Source: Paraprevotella sp.
GTDB taxonomy: Bacteria; Bacteroidota; Bacteroidia; Bacteroidales; Bacteroidaceae
Assembly: GCA_017425765.1 (NCBI GenBank)
Contig: JAFOXE010000253.1
Coordinates: forward strand, 1-12,649
Direction of reading: 5' to 3'
Length of the DNA stretch: 12,649 bases
Positions 6,079 to 12,519 of this stretch are shown piece after piece. Positions within the stretch are counted from its first letter, which is position 1, and every line of letters starts with the position of its first letter. The notes beneath the pieces were generated by a model. It ran no database searches. It was not told the DNA's origin and saw nothing but the letters and a program-made list of their open reading frames with translations. Both the position numbers and the translations under genes were made by a program.

Positions 6079-8238
6079 ATGAAAATATATCAAACACACG
6101 AAATCAAGAACATTGCCTTGTTGGGCAATGATGGATCAGGAAAGACTACACTTACCGAAGCCTTGCTCTACGAGAGCGGAGTAATTAAACGTAGAGGACG
6201 CATCACTGCACACAATACCGTGAGTGATTACTTCCCCGTAGAGCAGGAATATGGATATTCGGTGTTCTCAACCGTATTCCACGTAGAATGGAATAATAAA
6301 AAACTAAATATTATTGACTGCCCGGGTTCTGACGACTTTGTGGGCAGCGCGTTGACCGCTTTGAATGTAACCGACACAGCCATTTTGTTGCTGAACGGAC
6401 AATATGGTCCTGAGGTTGGTACACAAAACCACTTTAGATATACAGAAAAGTTAGGCAAGCCTGTAATCTTCTTGGTAAACCAATTGGACGACGAACATTG
6501 CGACTACGATATGATATTGGAACAACTGACTTCTATCTATGGTTCGAAGGTAATTCCTGTTCAATATCCTATCCAAACCGGTCCGAACTTTAATTCTCTT
6601 ATCGACGTGTTGCTCATGAAGAAATACTCATGGGGGCCAGAAGGTGGCGAGCCTACCATTGAGGATGTTCCGGAGGACCAAATGGAAAAGGCCATGATGA
6701 TGCACAAAGCCTTGGTTGAGGCCGCTGCAGAGAACGACGAAACATTGATGGAGAAGTTCTTTGAAAGCGAAACACTAACCGAGGATGAAATGCGCGAGGG
6801 TATCCGTAAGGGGTTGGCTGCTCGTGGTATGTTCCCTGTATTCTGCGTATGTGCAGGTAAGGATATGGGTGTGCGTCGCTTGATGGAGTTCTTGGGTAAT
6901 GTCGTGCCGTTCGTGAACGAAATGCCTAAGGTACATAATACACGTGGTGCAGAAGTGGTGCCCGATTCAAATGGTCCTACATCACTTTATTTCTTCAAAA
7001 CGGCCGTAGAACCCCACATCGGTGAGGTGCAATACTTTAAGGTGATGAGTGGTAAGGTGCACGAAGGTGATGATTTTACAAATGCTGATAGAGGTTCAAA
7101 GGAACGCATTGCCCAATTGTTTGTTTGTGCAGGTGCAAACCGCATTAAGGTGGAAGAATTAGTGGCAGGTGATATCGGTTGTACCGTGAAACTAAAAGAT
7201 GTGAAGACCGGGAATACCCTGAATGACAAGACTGCCGAGAATCGCTTTAATTTCATAAAGTATCCTAATCCTAAGTACTCTCGCGCAGTGAGAGCAGTGA
7301 ACGAGGCGGAAACAGAAAAGATGATGAATGCCTTGAACCGTATGCGCGAAGAAGATCCAACATGGGTTATAGAGCAGAGTAAGGAATTGAAGCAGATTTT
7401 GATTCACGGACAAGGTGAATTCCACTTGCGTACCTTGAAATGGCGCATGGAGAACAATGAGAAGATTAACATCGCATTCGATGAGCCTAAAATTCCCTAT
7501 CGCGAAACTATTACAAAGGCAGCTCGTGCCGACTATCGTCATAAGAAGCAATCCGGTGGTGCCGGTCAATTTGGCGAGGTGCATTTAATCGTAGAACCTT
7601 ATTACGAAGGTATGCCCGACCCGGAAGTATATAAATTCAATGGTCAGGAATATCGCATCAACGTGAAGGGTAAGGAAGAAGTGCAATTGGAATGGGGTGG
7701 CAAGTTGGTATTCATTAACTCTGTTGTAGGTGGTGCTATTGACGCACGCTTTATGCCTGCTATTCTAAAGGGTGTAATGCAACGTATGGAACAAGGCCCG
7801 TTGACAGGAAGCTATGCACGTGATGTTCGCGTGATTGTGTATGACGGAAAGATGCACCCGGTAGACTCTAATGAACTTTCCTTCATGTTGGCCGGACGTA
7901 GTGCATTTAGTGCAGCCTTTAAGGAGGCCGGTCCGAAGATTCTCGAACCTATTTACGATGTAGAAGTATTCGTGCCGGGTGATAAGATGGGCGATGTTAT
8001 GGGCGATTTGCAAGGACGTCGTGCCATGATTATGGGTATGACCAGCGAGAGCGGATATGAGAAACTCGTGGCTAAGGCTCCATTGAAGGAAATGTCCAAC
8101 TACTGCACTGCGTTGAGTTCACTCACCGGTGGTCGTGCTTCGTTCATCACCAAGTTTGCTAGCTACGAACTTGTTCCAGGCGATGTACAAGACAAATTGA
8201 TAAAGGACTTTGAAGCTAAGCAAGGCAAGGAAGAGTGA
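6079..8238 (+). CDS. fusA2: Elongation factor G paralogue, EF-G2 type (altered GTPase site)
   Basis: The 719-residue protein has the five-domain EF-G layout and acts on the ribosome in translocation. The G domain keeps a P-loop, GNDGSGKT (16-23), but departs elsewhere: switch I reads EYGYSVF (57-63) instead of RGITI, G3 is DCPGS (80-84) instead of DTPGH so the catalytic His is Ser84, and G4 is NQLD (134-137) instead of NKMD. Domain IV has QSGGAGQFGEV (491-501), an insertion of about 25 residues (512-540), and an intact tip DGKMHPVDSNE (589-599). Domain V ends with SLTGGRASF (681-689). These traits match the stand-alone second EF-G of Bacteroidales; the Bacteroides thetaiotaomicron member is reported to translocate without hydrolysing GTP and to matter for gut colonisation. 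The ATG is preferred to an in-frame GTG 36 bases upstream. No Shine-Dalgarno sequence is present, and a strong terminator follows. Confidence 0.92.
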   Translation: MKIYQTHEIKNIALLGNDGSGKTTLTEALLYESGVIKRRGRITAHNTVSDYFPVEQEYGYSVFSTVFHVEWNNKKLNIIDCPGSDDFVGSALTALNVTDTAILLLNGQYGPEVGTQNHFRYTEKLGKPVIFLVNQLDDEHCDYDMILEQLTSIYGSKVIPVQYPIQTGPNFNSLIDVLLMKKYSWGPEGGEPTIEDVPEDQMEKAMMMHKALVEAAAENDETLMEKFFESETLTEDEMREGIRKGLAARGMFPVFCVCAGKDMGVRRLMEFLGNVVPFVNEMPKVHNTRGAEVVPDSNGPTSLYFFKTAVEPHIGEVQYFKVMSGKVHEGDDFTNADRGSKERIAQLFVCAGANRIKVEELVAGDIGCTVKLKDVKTGNTLNDKTAENRFNFIKYPNPKYSRAVRAVNEAETEKMMNALNRMREEDPTWVIEQSKELKQILIHGQGEFHLRTLKWRMENNEKINIAFDEPKIPYRETITKAARADYRHKKQSGGAGQFGEVHLIVEPYYEGMPDPEVYKFNGQEYRINVKGKEEVQLEWGGKLVFINSVVGGAIDARFMPAILKGVMQRMEQGPLTGSYARDVRVIVYDGKMHPVDSNELSFMLAGRSAFSAAFKEAGPKILEPIYDVEVFVPGDKMGDVMGDLQGRRAMIMGMTSESGYEKLVAKAPLKEMSNYCTALSSLTGGRASFITKFASYELVPGDVQDKLIKDFEAKQGKEE

Positions 8239-8260
8239 TAATTCTTAATGCCTGATATGT

Positions 8261-8299
8261 AAAGAGCCGTCTTCTCAGATGAAGGCGGCTCTTTTTTTG
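8261..8299 (+). terminator. Rho-independent terminator after EF-G2
   Basis: AGAGCCGTCTTC (8263-8274) pairs with GAAGGCGGCTCT (8281-8292) with one G-T pair and a 6-nt loop, followed by a run of seven T. Two further A-T pairs can extend the stem base. It lies 22 bases after the EF-G2 stop, so rprX needs its own promoter. Confidence 0.93.
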
Positions 8300-8467
8300 T
8301 TTTACATCATAAAGTTTCTATACCTATTATTATATATAAAAAGCACATCGGAGTCTGATTTATTAAACGAATGTAATTATTATCAACTTCCTTGTTGGTT
8401 TTTGTTAATGATGTTAAAATTCAAAGATTTTTTTTTCCGAATAAGTGTGGTGTAATTGTCGGACTCT

Positions 8468-8475
8468 TAAATTTG
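8468..8475 (+). promoter_or_regulatory. Candidate -7 box directly before rprX
   Basis: TAAATTTG is an exact TAnnTTTG match, but it ends only 5 bases before the rprX ATG, so transcription would begin almost at the start codon. No convincing -33 element is visible. It may be a real promoter giving a leaderless mRNA or a chance match in AT-rich DNA. The rest of the 242-base gap after EF-G2 holds only the terminator, AT-rich sequence and a run of nine T at 8428-8436. Confidence 0.4.
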
Positions 8476-8480
8476 CCTCC

Positions 8481-10028
8481 ATGAAACGATCAACGATTTG
8501 GATTATAAGTATCATCATGGGAGCATCGTTCTTAGGACTCCTTTACCTTCAAATGAACTATTTGGAGAAGATGGTAACGATGCGCAAGGAACAGTTTGAT
8601 GATTCTGTGTTGCGTAGTCTAGATCAAGCTTCACGTGACCTAGAGCGCAACGAGACGTTTCGTTATCTGGAGAAGATAGCGAACAAATCCGGTTTGTATC
8701 CCGATACGCTTGATATGGGAGCGTTGTCTGTGTTGAATGCTCCGGATTTCAAGGCAAAAGCACATTTCCCATTGAGCGGTAAGCGTCAAGATGCAATTCC
8801 ATCGTTCCGATTGAAGACATTGACTAAGCATCCGTCGCAGATGCCCAAGGCGTTGAATCTAAATCGTAAGAATATCATTTCCGAGGCCACTATTTCTTTT
8901 CAAGAGTATGTGAAACATGCTTATGTGTATCAAAAAGGCGTATTAGACGAAGTGATTTATAGTATTTTGTATTCAGCCGGAAACAAGCCTTTTAAGGATA
9001 GAATCAATTTTAAGCTACTTGATCTGAATTTACGTTCGGCATTGGAGAGCAATGGGGTGAATATGCCATTCCATTTTGTGGTGACAACATCTGATGGCCG
9101 CGAGCTTTATCGCTGTGCGGATTATGTTAAAAAGGGTGACGAGTATTCCTATTCACAAACGCTATTCCGCAATGATCCACCGGATAATATGGGTGTGGTA
9201 CGTATCCATTTCCCAGATATGGGAGGGTATCTTCTGGGGTCTGCTAAGATAATGTTGCCTGCTATTGCCTTTACTATTATATTGTTTGTGACGTTTATTT
9301 TTACGGTATACATCATTTTCCGTCAGAAGAAGATTACCGAAATGAAGAACGACTTTATCAATAATCTTACTCACGAGTTTAAAACACCCATTTCGTCTAT
9401 TTCGTTGGCGGCGCAGATGTTGGCAGACGACTCGATAAAGAAGAGCGAGAGTATGTATACCAATCTGTCAAGGGTTATCTACGACGAGACCAAACGGTTG
9501 CGTTTTCAGGTGGAGAAGGTGCTACAGATGTCTTTGTATGATAGAGGCAATATTGCTTTCAAGAAGAAGCAGGTGCATGCCAACAATTTGATAGAGGGTG
9601 TGATCAAGACATTCTCGCTCAAGGTGGAGCAGAACGGAGGAGAGATAACTTCCTATTTGAATGCCGATTCTGATTTGATTTATGTGGATGGAATGCATTT
9701 TACAAATGTTATCTTTAATTTGATGGATAACGCCGTTAAGTACAAACGTGATGACGTAGATTTGCACCTAACGGTGAGCACGTGGAATGTAGGCGACAAG
9801 CTGATGATTAGTGTGGAGGACAATGGAGTGGGTATACAAAAGGATGACTTAAAACGCGTGTTTGACAAGTTCTATCGGGTAAATACTGGTAACAAGCACG
9901 ACGTTAAGGGCTTCGGATTAGGATTGGCCTACGTAAAGAAAATGGTAGAATTGCACAAAGGAAATATAAAAGCCGAAAGTGAATTCGGTAATGGAACGAG
10001 ATTTATAATAACATTAACAACACTTTAA
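8481..10028 (+). CDS. rprX: Sensor histidine kinase RprX
   Basis: This inner-membrane sensor kinase phosphorylates the response regulator encoded next door. A membrane helix (about 7-24) is followed by a periplasmic sensor region of some 230 residues with no recognised fold, a second helix (about 257-280), and the kinase core with hardly any linker: no HAMP or PAS domain is evident. The phosphoacceptor is His298 in NLTHEFKTP (295-303). ATP-binding motifs follow: N-box NLMDNAVKY (413-421), G1 DNGVGI (447-452), F-box FDKFYR (461-466) and G2 GFGLGL (477-482). Order, sizes and the pairing with an OmpR-type partner fit Bacteroides RprX. The ATG at 8481 is chosen because MKRSTIW leads straight into the first helix; the in-frame GTG at 8445 would read through a putative promoter box. 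The stop is 12 bases before rprY. The sensed signal is unknown from sequence. Confidence 0.9.
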   Translation: MKRSTIWIISIIMGASFLGLLYLQMNYLEKMVTMRKEQFDDSVLRSLDQASRDLERNETFRYLEKIANKSGLYPDTLDMGALSVLNAPDFKAKAHFPLSGKRQDAIPSFRLKTLTKHPSQMPKALNLNRKNIISEATISFQEYVKHAYVYQKGVLDEVIYSILYSAGNKPFKDRINFKLLDLNLRSALESNGVNMPFHFVVTTSDGRELYRCADYVKKGDEYSYSQTLFRNDPPDNMGVVRIHFPDMGGYLLGSAKIMLPAIAFTIILFVTFIFTVYIIFRQKKITEMKNDFINNLTHEFKTPISSISLAAQMLADDSIKKSESMYTNLSRVIYDETKRLRFQVEKVLQMSLYDRGNIAFKKKQVHANNLIEGVIKTFSLKVEQNGGEITSYLNADSDLIYVDGMHFTNVIFNLMDNAVKYKRDDVDLHLTVSTWNVGDKLMISVEDNGVGIQKDDLKRVFDKFYRVNTGNKHDVKGFGLGLAYVKKMVELHKGNIKAESEFGNGTRFIITLTTL

Positions 10029-10040
10029 TTCTAAAAGATT

Positions 10041-10742
10041 ATGGATGACAAATTGCGTATACTTCTGTGTGAAGACGATGAGAGTCTAGGCATGTTGCTT
10101 AGAGAGTATCTACAGGCAAAAGGCTATGATGCCGAACTTCAACCTGACGGTGATGCAGGCTACAAAGCTTTTATAAAAAACAAGTATGACATGTGTGTAC
10201 TTGACGTAATGATGCCTAAGAAGGATGGCTTTGCATTGGCTCAAGAAATTCGTCAAGTAAATCAAAATATCCCCATTATTTTCTTGACAGCTAAGAATCT
10301 GAAAGAGGATATATTTGACGGATTCAAAATCGGTGCCGATGATTATATCACTAAGCCTTTCTCAATGGAGGAGCTGGTGTTCCGTATGGAGGCTATCTTA
10401 CGTCGCGTAAGAGGTAACAAGGCGAAGGAGACTAGTGTGTACAAACTTGGACGTTTTACGTTCGACACCCAACGTCAGATTTTGGCCATTGGTGACAAGC
10501 AAACGAAGTTGACCACTAAGGAAAGTGAATTGTTATCGCTCTTGTGTGCTCATGCCAACGATGTGTTGCAACGTGAATTGGCTTTGAAGACAATATGGAT
10601 TGACGACAATTATTTCAACGCACGAAGCATGGATGTGTATATCACCAAGCTCCGCAAGCATTTGAAAGACGATCCGGCAATTGAGATTAATAACGTGCAC
10701 GGAAAGGGGTATCGCCTGATTGTTCCTCGCGAGGAAGAATAG
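10041..10742 (+). CDS. rprY: OmpR/PhoB-family response regulator RprY
   Basis: This cytosolic DNA-binding regulator is the expected partner of RprX. The receiver domain (about 5-117) has the acidic pair Glu11-Asp12, phosphoacceptor Asp55 in VLDVMMP (53-59), Thr83 in FLTAK and Lys105 in ITKPF, so all residues needed for phosphotransfer are intact. The winged-helix effector domain (about 135-229) shows LTTKESELLSLL (157-168), the recognition-helix region RSMDVYITKLRKHL (195-208) and the hairpin NVHGKGYRL (218-226). The length of 233 is normal for the family. The gene is 12 bases downstream of rprX, so the two form one operon, which ends at the hairpin at 10758-10797. RprY homologues have been linked to stress and envelope responses in other Bacteroidales; the target genes here cannot be told from this window. 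Confidence 0.93.
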   Translation: MDDKLRILLCEDDESLGMLLREYLQAKGYDAELQPDGDAGYKAFIKNKYDMCVLDVMMPKKDGFALAQEIRQVNQNIPIIFLTAKNLKEDIFDGFKIGADDYITKPFSMEELVFRMEAILRRVRGNKAKETSVYKLGRFTFDTQRQILAIGDKQTKLTTKESELLSLLCAHANDVLQRELALKTIWIDDNYFNARSMDVYITKLRKHLKDDPAIEINNVHGKGYRLIVPREEE

Positions 10743-10757
10743 GAGTAGGCTGAATAT

Positions 10758-10797
10758 AAAATAAGTCCCGAACTGTTGAGGTTCGGGACTTATTTTT
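10758..10797. terminator. Strong, probably bidirectional terminator
   Basis: AAAATAAGTCCCGAAC (10758-10773) and GTTCGGGACTTATTTT (10781-10796) are perfectly complementary across a 7-nt loop. The plus-strand T tract serves rprXY, starting 16 bases after the rprY stop. The A tract on the left arm gives a T tract on the minus strand, so the same hairpin can end the small membrane-protein gene, whose stop is at 10820. Confidence 0.93.
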
Positions 10798-10819
10798 ATT
10801 TTTTTATGTAGTAGGATGT

Positions 10820-10996
10820 TTAGTCTTGAATGCGCTTGTTCATGATGATGTGCGTAATCAGACCGGCAATCTGTAGGCCTAATGCACCACCGGTAAACCA
10901 ATTGTAATCAACTAAATCGGTAGCCTCGCTGATGAACAAGAGTATTACACCCAACAGAATCAAGATGATTCCTAAATTCTTTAATAAGGTATTCAT
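10820..10996 (-). CDS. Small two-helix membrane protein, function unknown
   Basis: A 58-codon frame on the minus strand runs ATG to TAA and encodes a protein beginning MNTLLKNLGIILILLGVILL. Two hydrophobic segments (about residues 6-23 and 36-52) are separated by a short acidic stretch, SEATDLVDYNWF, and the C-terminus is basic (NKRIQD), so a membrane hairpin is predicted. It is too short for ordinary ORF cut-offs. Support comes from its position: a -7-like box about 38 bases upstream, no gene on the other strand, and a shared terminator 23 bases after the stop. I recall similar small proteins ending in GLITH-like helices in Bacteroidales but cannot name a family. The MarR gene lies 106 bases upstream on the same strand, so readthrough from it is possible. 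Confidence 0.75.
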   Translation of the reverse strand: MNTLLKNLGIILILLGVILLFISEATDLVDYNWFTGGALGLQIAGLITHIIMNKRIQD

Positions 10997-11033
10997 GTCA
11001 GTTATATTTATATGTTATTCTTCTAAATTAGCA

Positions 11034-11065
11034 CAAATTAAAGCATAATTCTTCAAATGAGGAAA
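11034..11065 (-). promoter_or_regulatory. Possible promoter of the small membrane-protein gene
   Basis: On the minus strand TAATTTG (11040 to 11034) is preceded after 21 bp by TTTC (11065-11062). The -7 box lacks one base of the TAnnTTTG consensus, the same variant as upstream of EF-G2. The expected leader is about 33 nt. The match is weak. Confidence 0.3.
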
Positions 11066-11102
11066 CTTTTTTCTTAAAAAGTGACCTACAAAAGTTCTAG
11101 GT

Positions 11103-11546
11103 TTAGTCTTTTGAGTTAGCAAAAACTTTCTTTAGCACCTCTTGGCTTATGCGCAGTTCTTCTGCACTGAGTCCTTTAAGGGCTTCTTTTAGTGTTTTAT
11201 GTGCTACGTAGCGCGATTTGCTTTCCAAATCTCGGCCGGTACGCGTTAGGTGAATTTGATTGATGCGGCGGTCGGTCTTGCTTGAAATTCTCACCACTAG
11301 ATTCTGGCGTTCCATGTTGTCGATGAGGCGTGTCATGCTCGGTTTGTCCTTGAAGGTGGCATTGCACAACTCCTGTTGTGTCACCCCGTCTTTTTGCCAC
11401 AAATAAATCAACACCGTCCATTGTTCCGGTGTGATGTCCATATTGTTTAGACGGAAGTTACGATAAAATTTACGGTTCAATGCCGCTGATACTTTACCAT
11501 TAAGAATGGCAAAAATCATCTGTATGTCAAATGTTACTTGTTCCAC
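11103..11546 (-). CDS. MarR-family winged-helix transcriptional regulator
   Basis: A 147-residue protein of typical MarR length, expected to act as a dimer on palindromic DNA and often to respond to a small ligand or oxidant. The N-terminal dimerisation helix (about 5-30) is followed by LTPEQW-like DITPEQWTVLIYL (37-49), the helix-turn-helix with VTQQELCNATFKDKPSMTRL (55-74), and the wing SSKTDRRINQIHLT (88-101), where Asp92-Arg93-Arg94 is the conserved DRR motif. A C-terminal helix completes the dimer interface. Cys61 lies in the HTH region; a redox role would be speculative. Translation starts at GTG 11546: an in-frame TAA lies two codons upstream and the next ATG (residue 10) would cut the first helix. 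The gene diverges from rpsF, and a six-unit palindrome array lies between the two promoters, so it is a candidate autoregulator and possible regulator of the ribosomal operon. Its real targets are unknown. Confidence 0.9.
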   Translation of the reverse strand: MEQVTFDIQMIFAILNGKVSAALNRKFYRNFRLNNMDITPEQWTVLIYLWQKDGVTQQELCNATFKDKPSMTRLIDNMERQNLVVRISSKTDRRINQIHLTRTGRDLESKSRYVAHKTLKEALKGLSAEELRISQEVLKKVFANSKD

Positions 11547-11575
11547 GTTTTAATACTATTGCTTAAACAACCGTG

Positions 11576-11583
11576 CAAAGATA
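11576..11583 (-). promoter_or_regulatory. Probable -7 promoter box of the MarR gene
   Basis: TATCTTTG on the minus strand is an exact TAnnTTTG match 29 bases before the GTG start, giving a leader of about 26 nt. A possible TTG lies 24 bp further upstream, a little too far for a consensus -33 element. Confidence 0.55.
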
Positions 11584-11647
11584 CAACCTTTTCTGATAAA
11601 ATGGTTTCAATAATCATGTTTTTTGCCTTTTTTCACGTTGTTTCACC

Positions 11648-11776
11648 TACATGCTCGTATATAGGGGCATTACATGCTCGTGTATAGAGGTGTTACATGA
11701 GCATGTAAATGGTGTGTACACGTACGTGTGGATACCCCTTACCCGAGCGTGTCTTTTGACTGTGTTTAAGCGTGTA
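11648..11776. repeat. Array of six 14-bp dyads at an exact 23-bp period
   Basis: Units start at 11648, 11671, 11694, 11717, 11740 and 11763. They read TACATGCTCGTATA, TACATGCTCGTGTA, TACATGAGCATGTA, TACACGTACGTGTG, TACCCGAGCGTGTC and TGTTTAAGCGTGTA. The shared pattern is TACAYG-NN-CRTGTA, with the first T, the C at position 9 and the T at positions 11 and 13 present in all six. The 9-bp spacers are not conserved beyond some similarity between the first three (TAGGGGCAT, TAGAGGTGT, AATGGTGTG). Unit 3 has perfect 6-bp arms and unit 4 contains a 12-bp perfect palindrome. The array fills the middle of the 343-base gap between the MarR gene and rpsF and lies outside both predicted transcripts. It may be an operator array or a diverged intergenic tandem repeat. 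Nothing else was recognised in that gap except the two promoters. Confidence 0.75.
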
Positions 11777-11812
11777 TATGAGGTGGTTTTGCTAAAAAAT
11801 AGGGGAAATGCT

Positions 11813-11842
11813 TTTGTGTTCTAGGAAAAATCACTACCTTTG
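11813..11842 (+). promoter_or_regulatory. Promoter of the rpsF-rpsR-rplI operon
   Basis: TTTG (11813-11816), 18 bp, then TACCTTTG (11835-11842) gives both consensus elements at nearly ideal spacing. It is the best promoter in the window, as expected for ribosomal protein genes. Transcription should begin near 11846, leaving a leader of about 44 nt that is AT-rich and has no Shine-Dalgarno sequence. The last palindrome unit ends 36 bases upstream of the -33 element. Confidence 0.75.
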
Positions 11843-11889
11843 CACCGCATTTTAGCAAAAGTATTAATTAATTTTTTATTTAACGTATT

Positions 11890-12231
11890 ATGAACCAATA
11901 CGAAACCGTTTTCATTTTAACTCCCGTTTTGTCTGATGATCAGATGAAGGAAGCGGTCAACAAGTTCAGAGGAATTCTCACCGACAACGGTGCTGAGATT
12001 CTTAACGAAGAGAACTGGGGCCTGAAAAAGTTGGCGTACGCCATTGAAAAAAAGTCTACCGGATTCTATGTAATGGTAGAGTTCAAGGCAGCGCCTGAGG
12101 TAATTAAGACTCTTGAGATTAATTATCGTCGTGATGAGAGAGTTCTTCGCTATCTTACTGTAAAGATGGAGAAGTACGCAGCAGAATATGCTGAGAAGAG
12201 AAGAAGTAACAAATCTAAAAAGGAGGACTAA
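11890..12231 (+). CDS. rpsF: 30S ribosomal protein bS6
   Basis: bS6 pairs with bS18 on the platform of the small ribosomal subunit. The 113-residue product starts with the family signature [18 protein letters not shown], continues with the RNA-binding core ([21 protein letters not shown], about 46-66, split here by eye) and ends in a basic tail, [10 protein letters not shown]. The length suits Bacteroidota bS6. It is the first gene of rpsF-rpsR-rplI, an order usual in this phylum with no ssb gene between rpsF and rpsR. No Shine-Dalgarno sequence precedes its ATG. Its last codons double as the Shine-Dalgarno of rpsR. Confidence 0.97.
   Translation: MNQYETVFILTPVLSDDQMKEAVNKFRGILTDNGAEILNEENWGLKKLAYAIEKKSTGFYVMVEFKAAPEVIKTLEINYRRDERVLRYLTVKMEKYAAEYAEKRRSNKSKKED
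12217..12226 (+). promoter_or_regulatory. Strong Shine-Dalgarno sequence for rpsR
   Basis: AAAAAGGAGG contains eight contiguous bases (AAAGGAGG) complementary to the usual 16S rRNA tail. It lies inside the last codons of rpsF, 11 bases before the rpsR ATG. Other genes in the window lack such a match, and Bacteroidota ribosomes normally do not use one. Confidence 0.8.
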
Positions 12232-12237
12232 TTCACT

Positions 12238-12504
12238 ATGGCACAGCAATCAGAAATCCGTTATTTGACTCCGCCGACCGTTGACGTCAAGAAGAAGAAA
12301 TACTGCCGTTTCAAGAAGAGTGGTATTAAGTATATCGACTACAAGGATCCTGAATTCTTGAAGAAGTTTTTGAATGAGCAAGGTAAGATTTTACCTCGTC
12401 GTATCACCGGTACTTCTTTGAAGTTCCAACGTCGCATCGCTCAAGCTGTTAAGAGAGCACGTCACTTGGCTCTTCTTCCATTTGTAACTGACATGATGAA
12501 ATAA
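12238..12504 (+). CDS. rpsR: 30S ribosomal protein bS18
   Basis: bS18 forms a heterodimer with bS6 on the 30S platform. In Bacteroidota it is also one of three proteins (with bS21 and bS6) that form the pocket hiding the anti-Shine-Dalgarno tail of 16S rRNA. The 88-residue product contains the family core [18 protein letters not shown] (19-36), [19 protein letters not shown] (51-69) and [12 protein letters not shown] (71-82). Only one Cys is present, so no zinc site is expected. The ATG follows the rpsF stop by 6 bases and is preceded by a strong Shine-Dalgarno sequence. Confidence 0.97.
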   Translation: MAQQSEIRYLTPPTVDVKKKKYCRFKKSGIKYIDYKDPEFLKKFLNEQGKILPRRITGTSLKFQRRIAQAVKRARHLALLPFVTDMMK

Positions 12505-12505
12505 T

Positions 12506-12512
12506 AAGGAGG
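12506..12512 (+). promoter_or_regulatory. Strong Shine-Dalgarno sequence for rplI
   Basis: AAGGAGG lies in the 15-base gap between rpsR and rplI with 7 bases to the ATG, an ideal spacing. As with rpsR, this is unusual for a phylum whose ribosomes mostly ignore such sequences. Confidence 0.8.
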
Positions 12513-12519
12513 AAAGGAT

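Noticed and set aside
7192..7584. 130-codon open frame antisense to EF-G2
   Set aside because: It lies wholly inside a highly conserved coding region, has no recognisable domain or promoter, and its composition is what the reverse of the EF-G2 codons gives.
8239..8480. Search for a small gene or RNA in the EF-G2 to rprX gap
   Set aside because: Apart from the terminator and the box before rprX only AT-rich DNA and homopolymer runs were found.
11065..11082. AT-only hairpin between the MarR gene and the small membrane-protein gene
   Set aside because: The 7-bp stem ACTTTTT/AAAAAGT is almost all A-T with no following T tract, so it is too weak to call a terminator.
11846..11889. Possible S6:S18-binding leader structure upstream of rpsF
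   Set aside because: The CCG-containing stretch that recalls the motif (GCACCGC) sits at or before the predicted transcription start, and the remaining AT-rich leader folds into no convincing stem.
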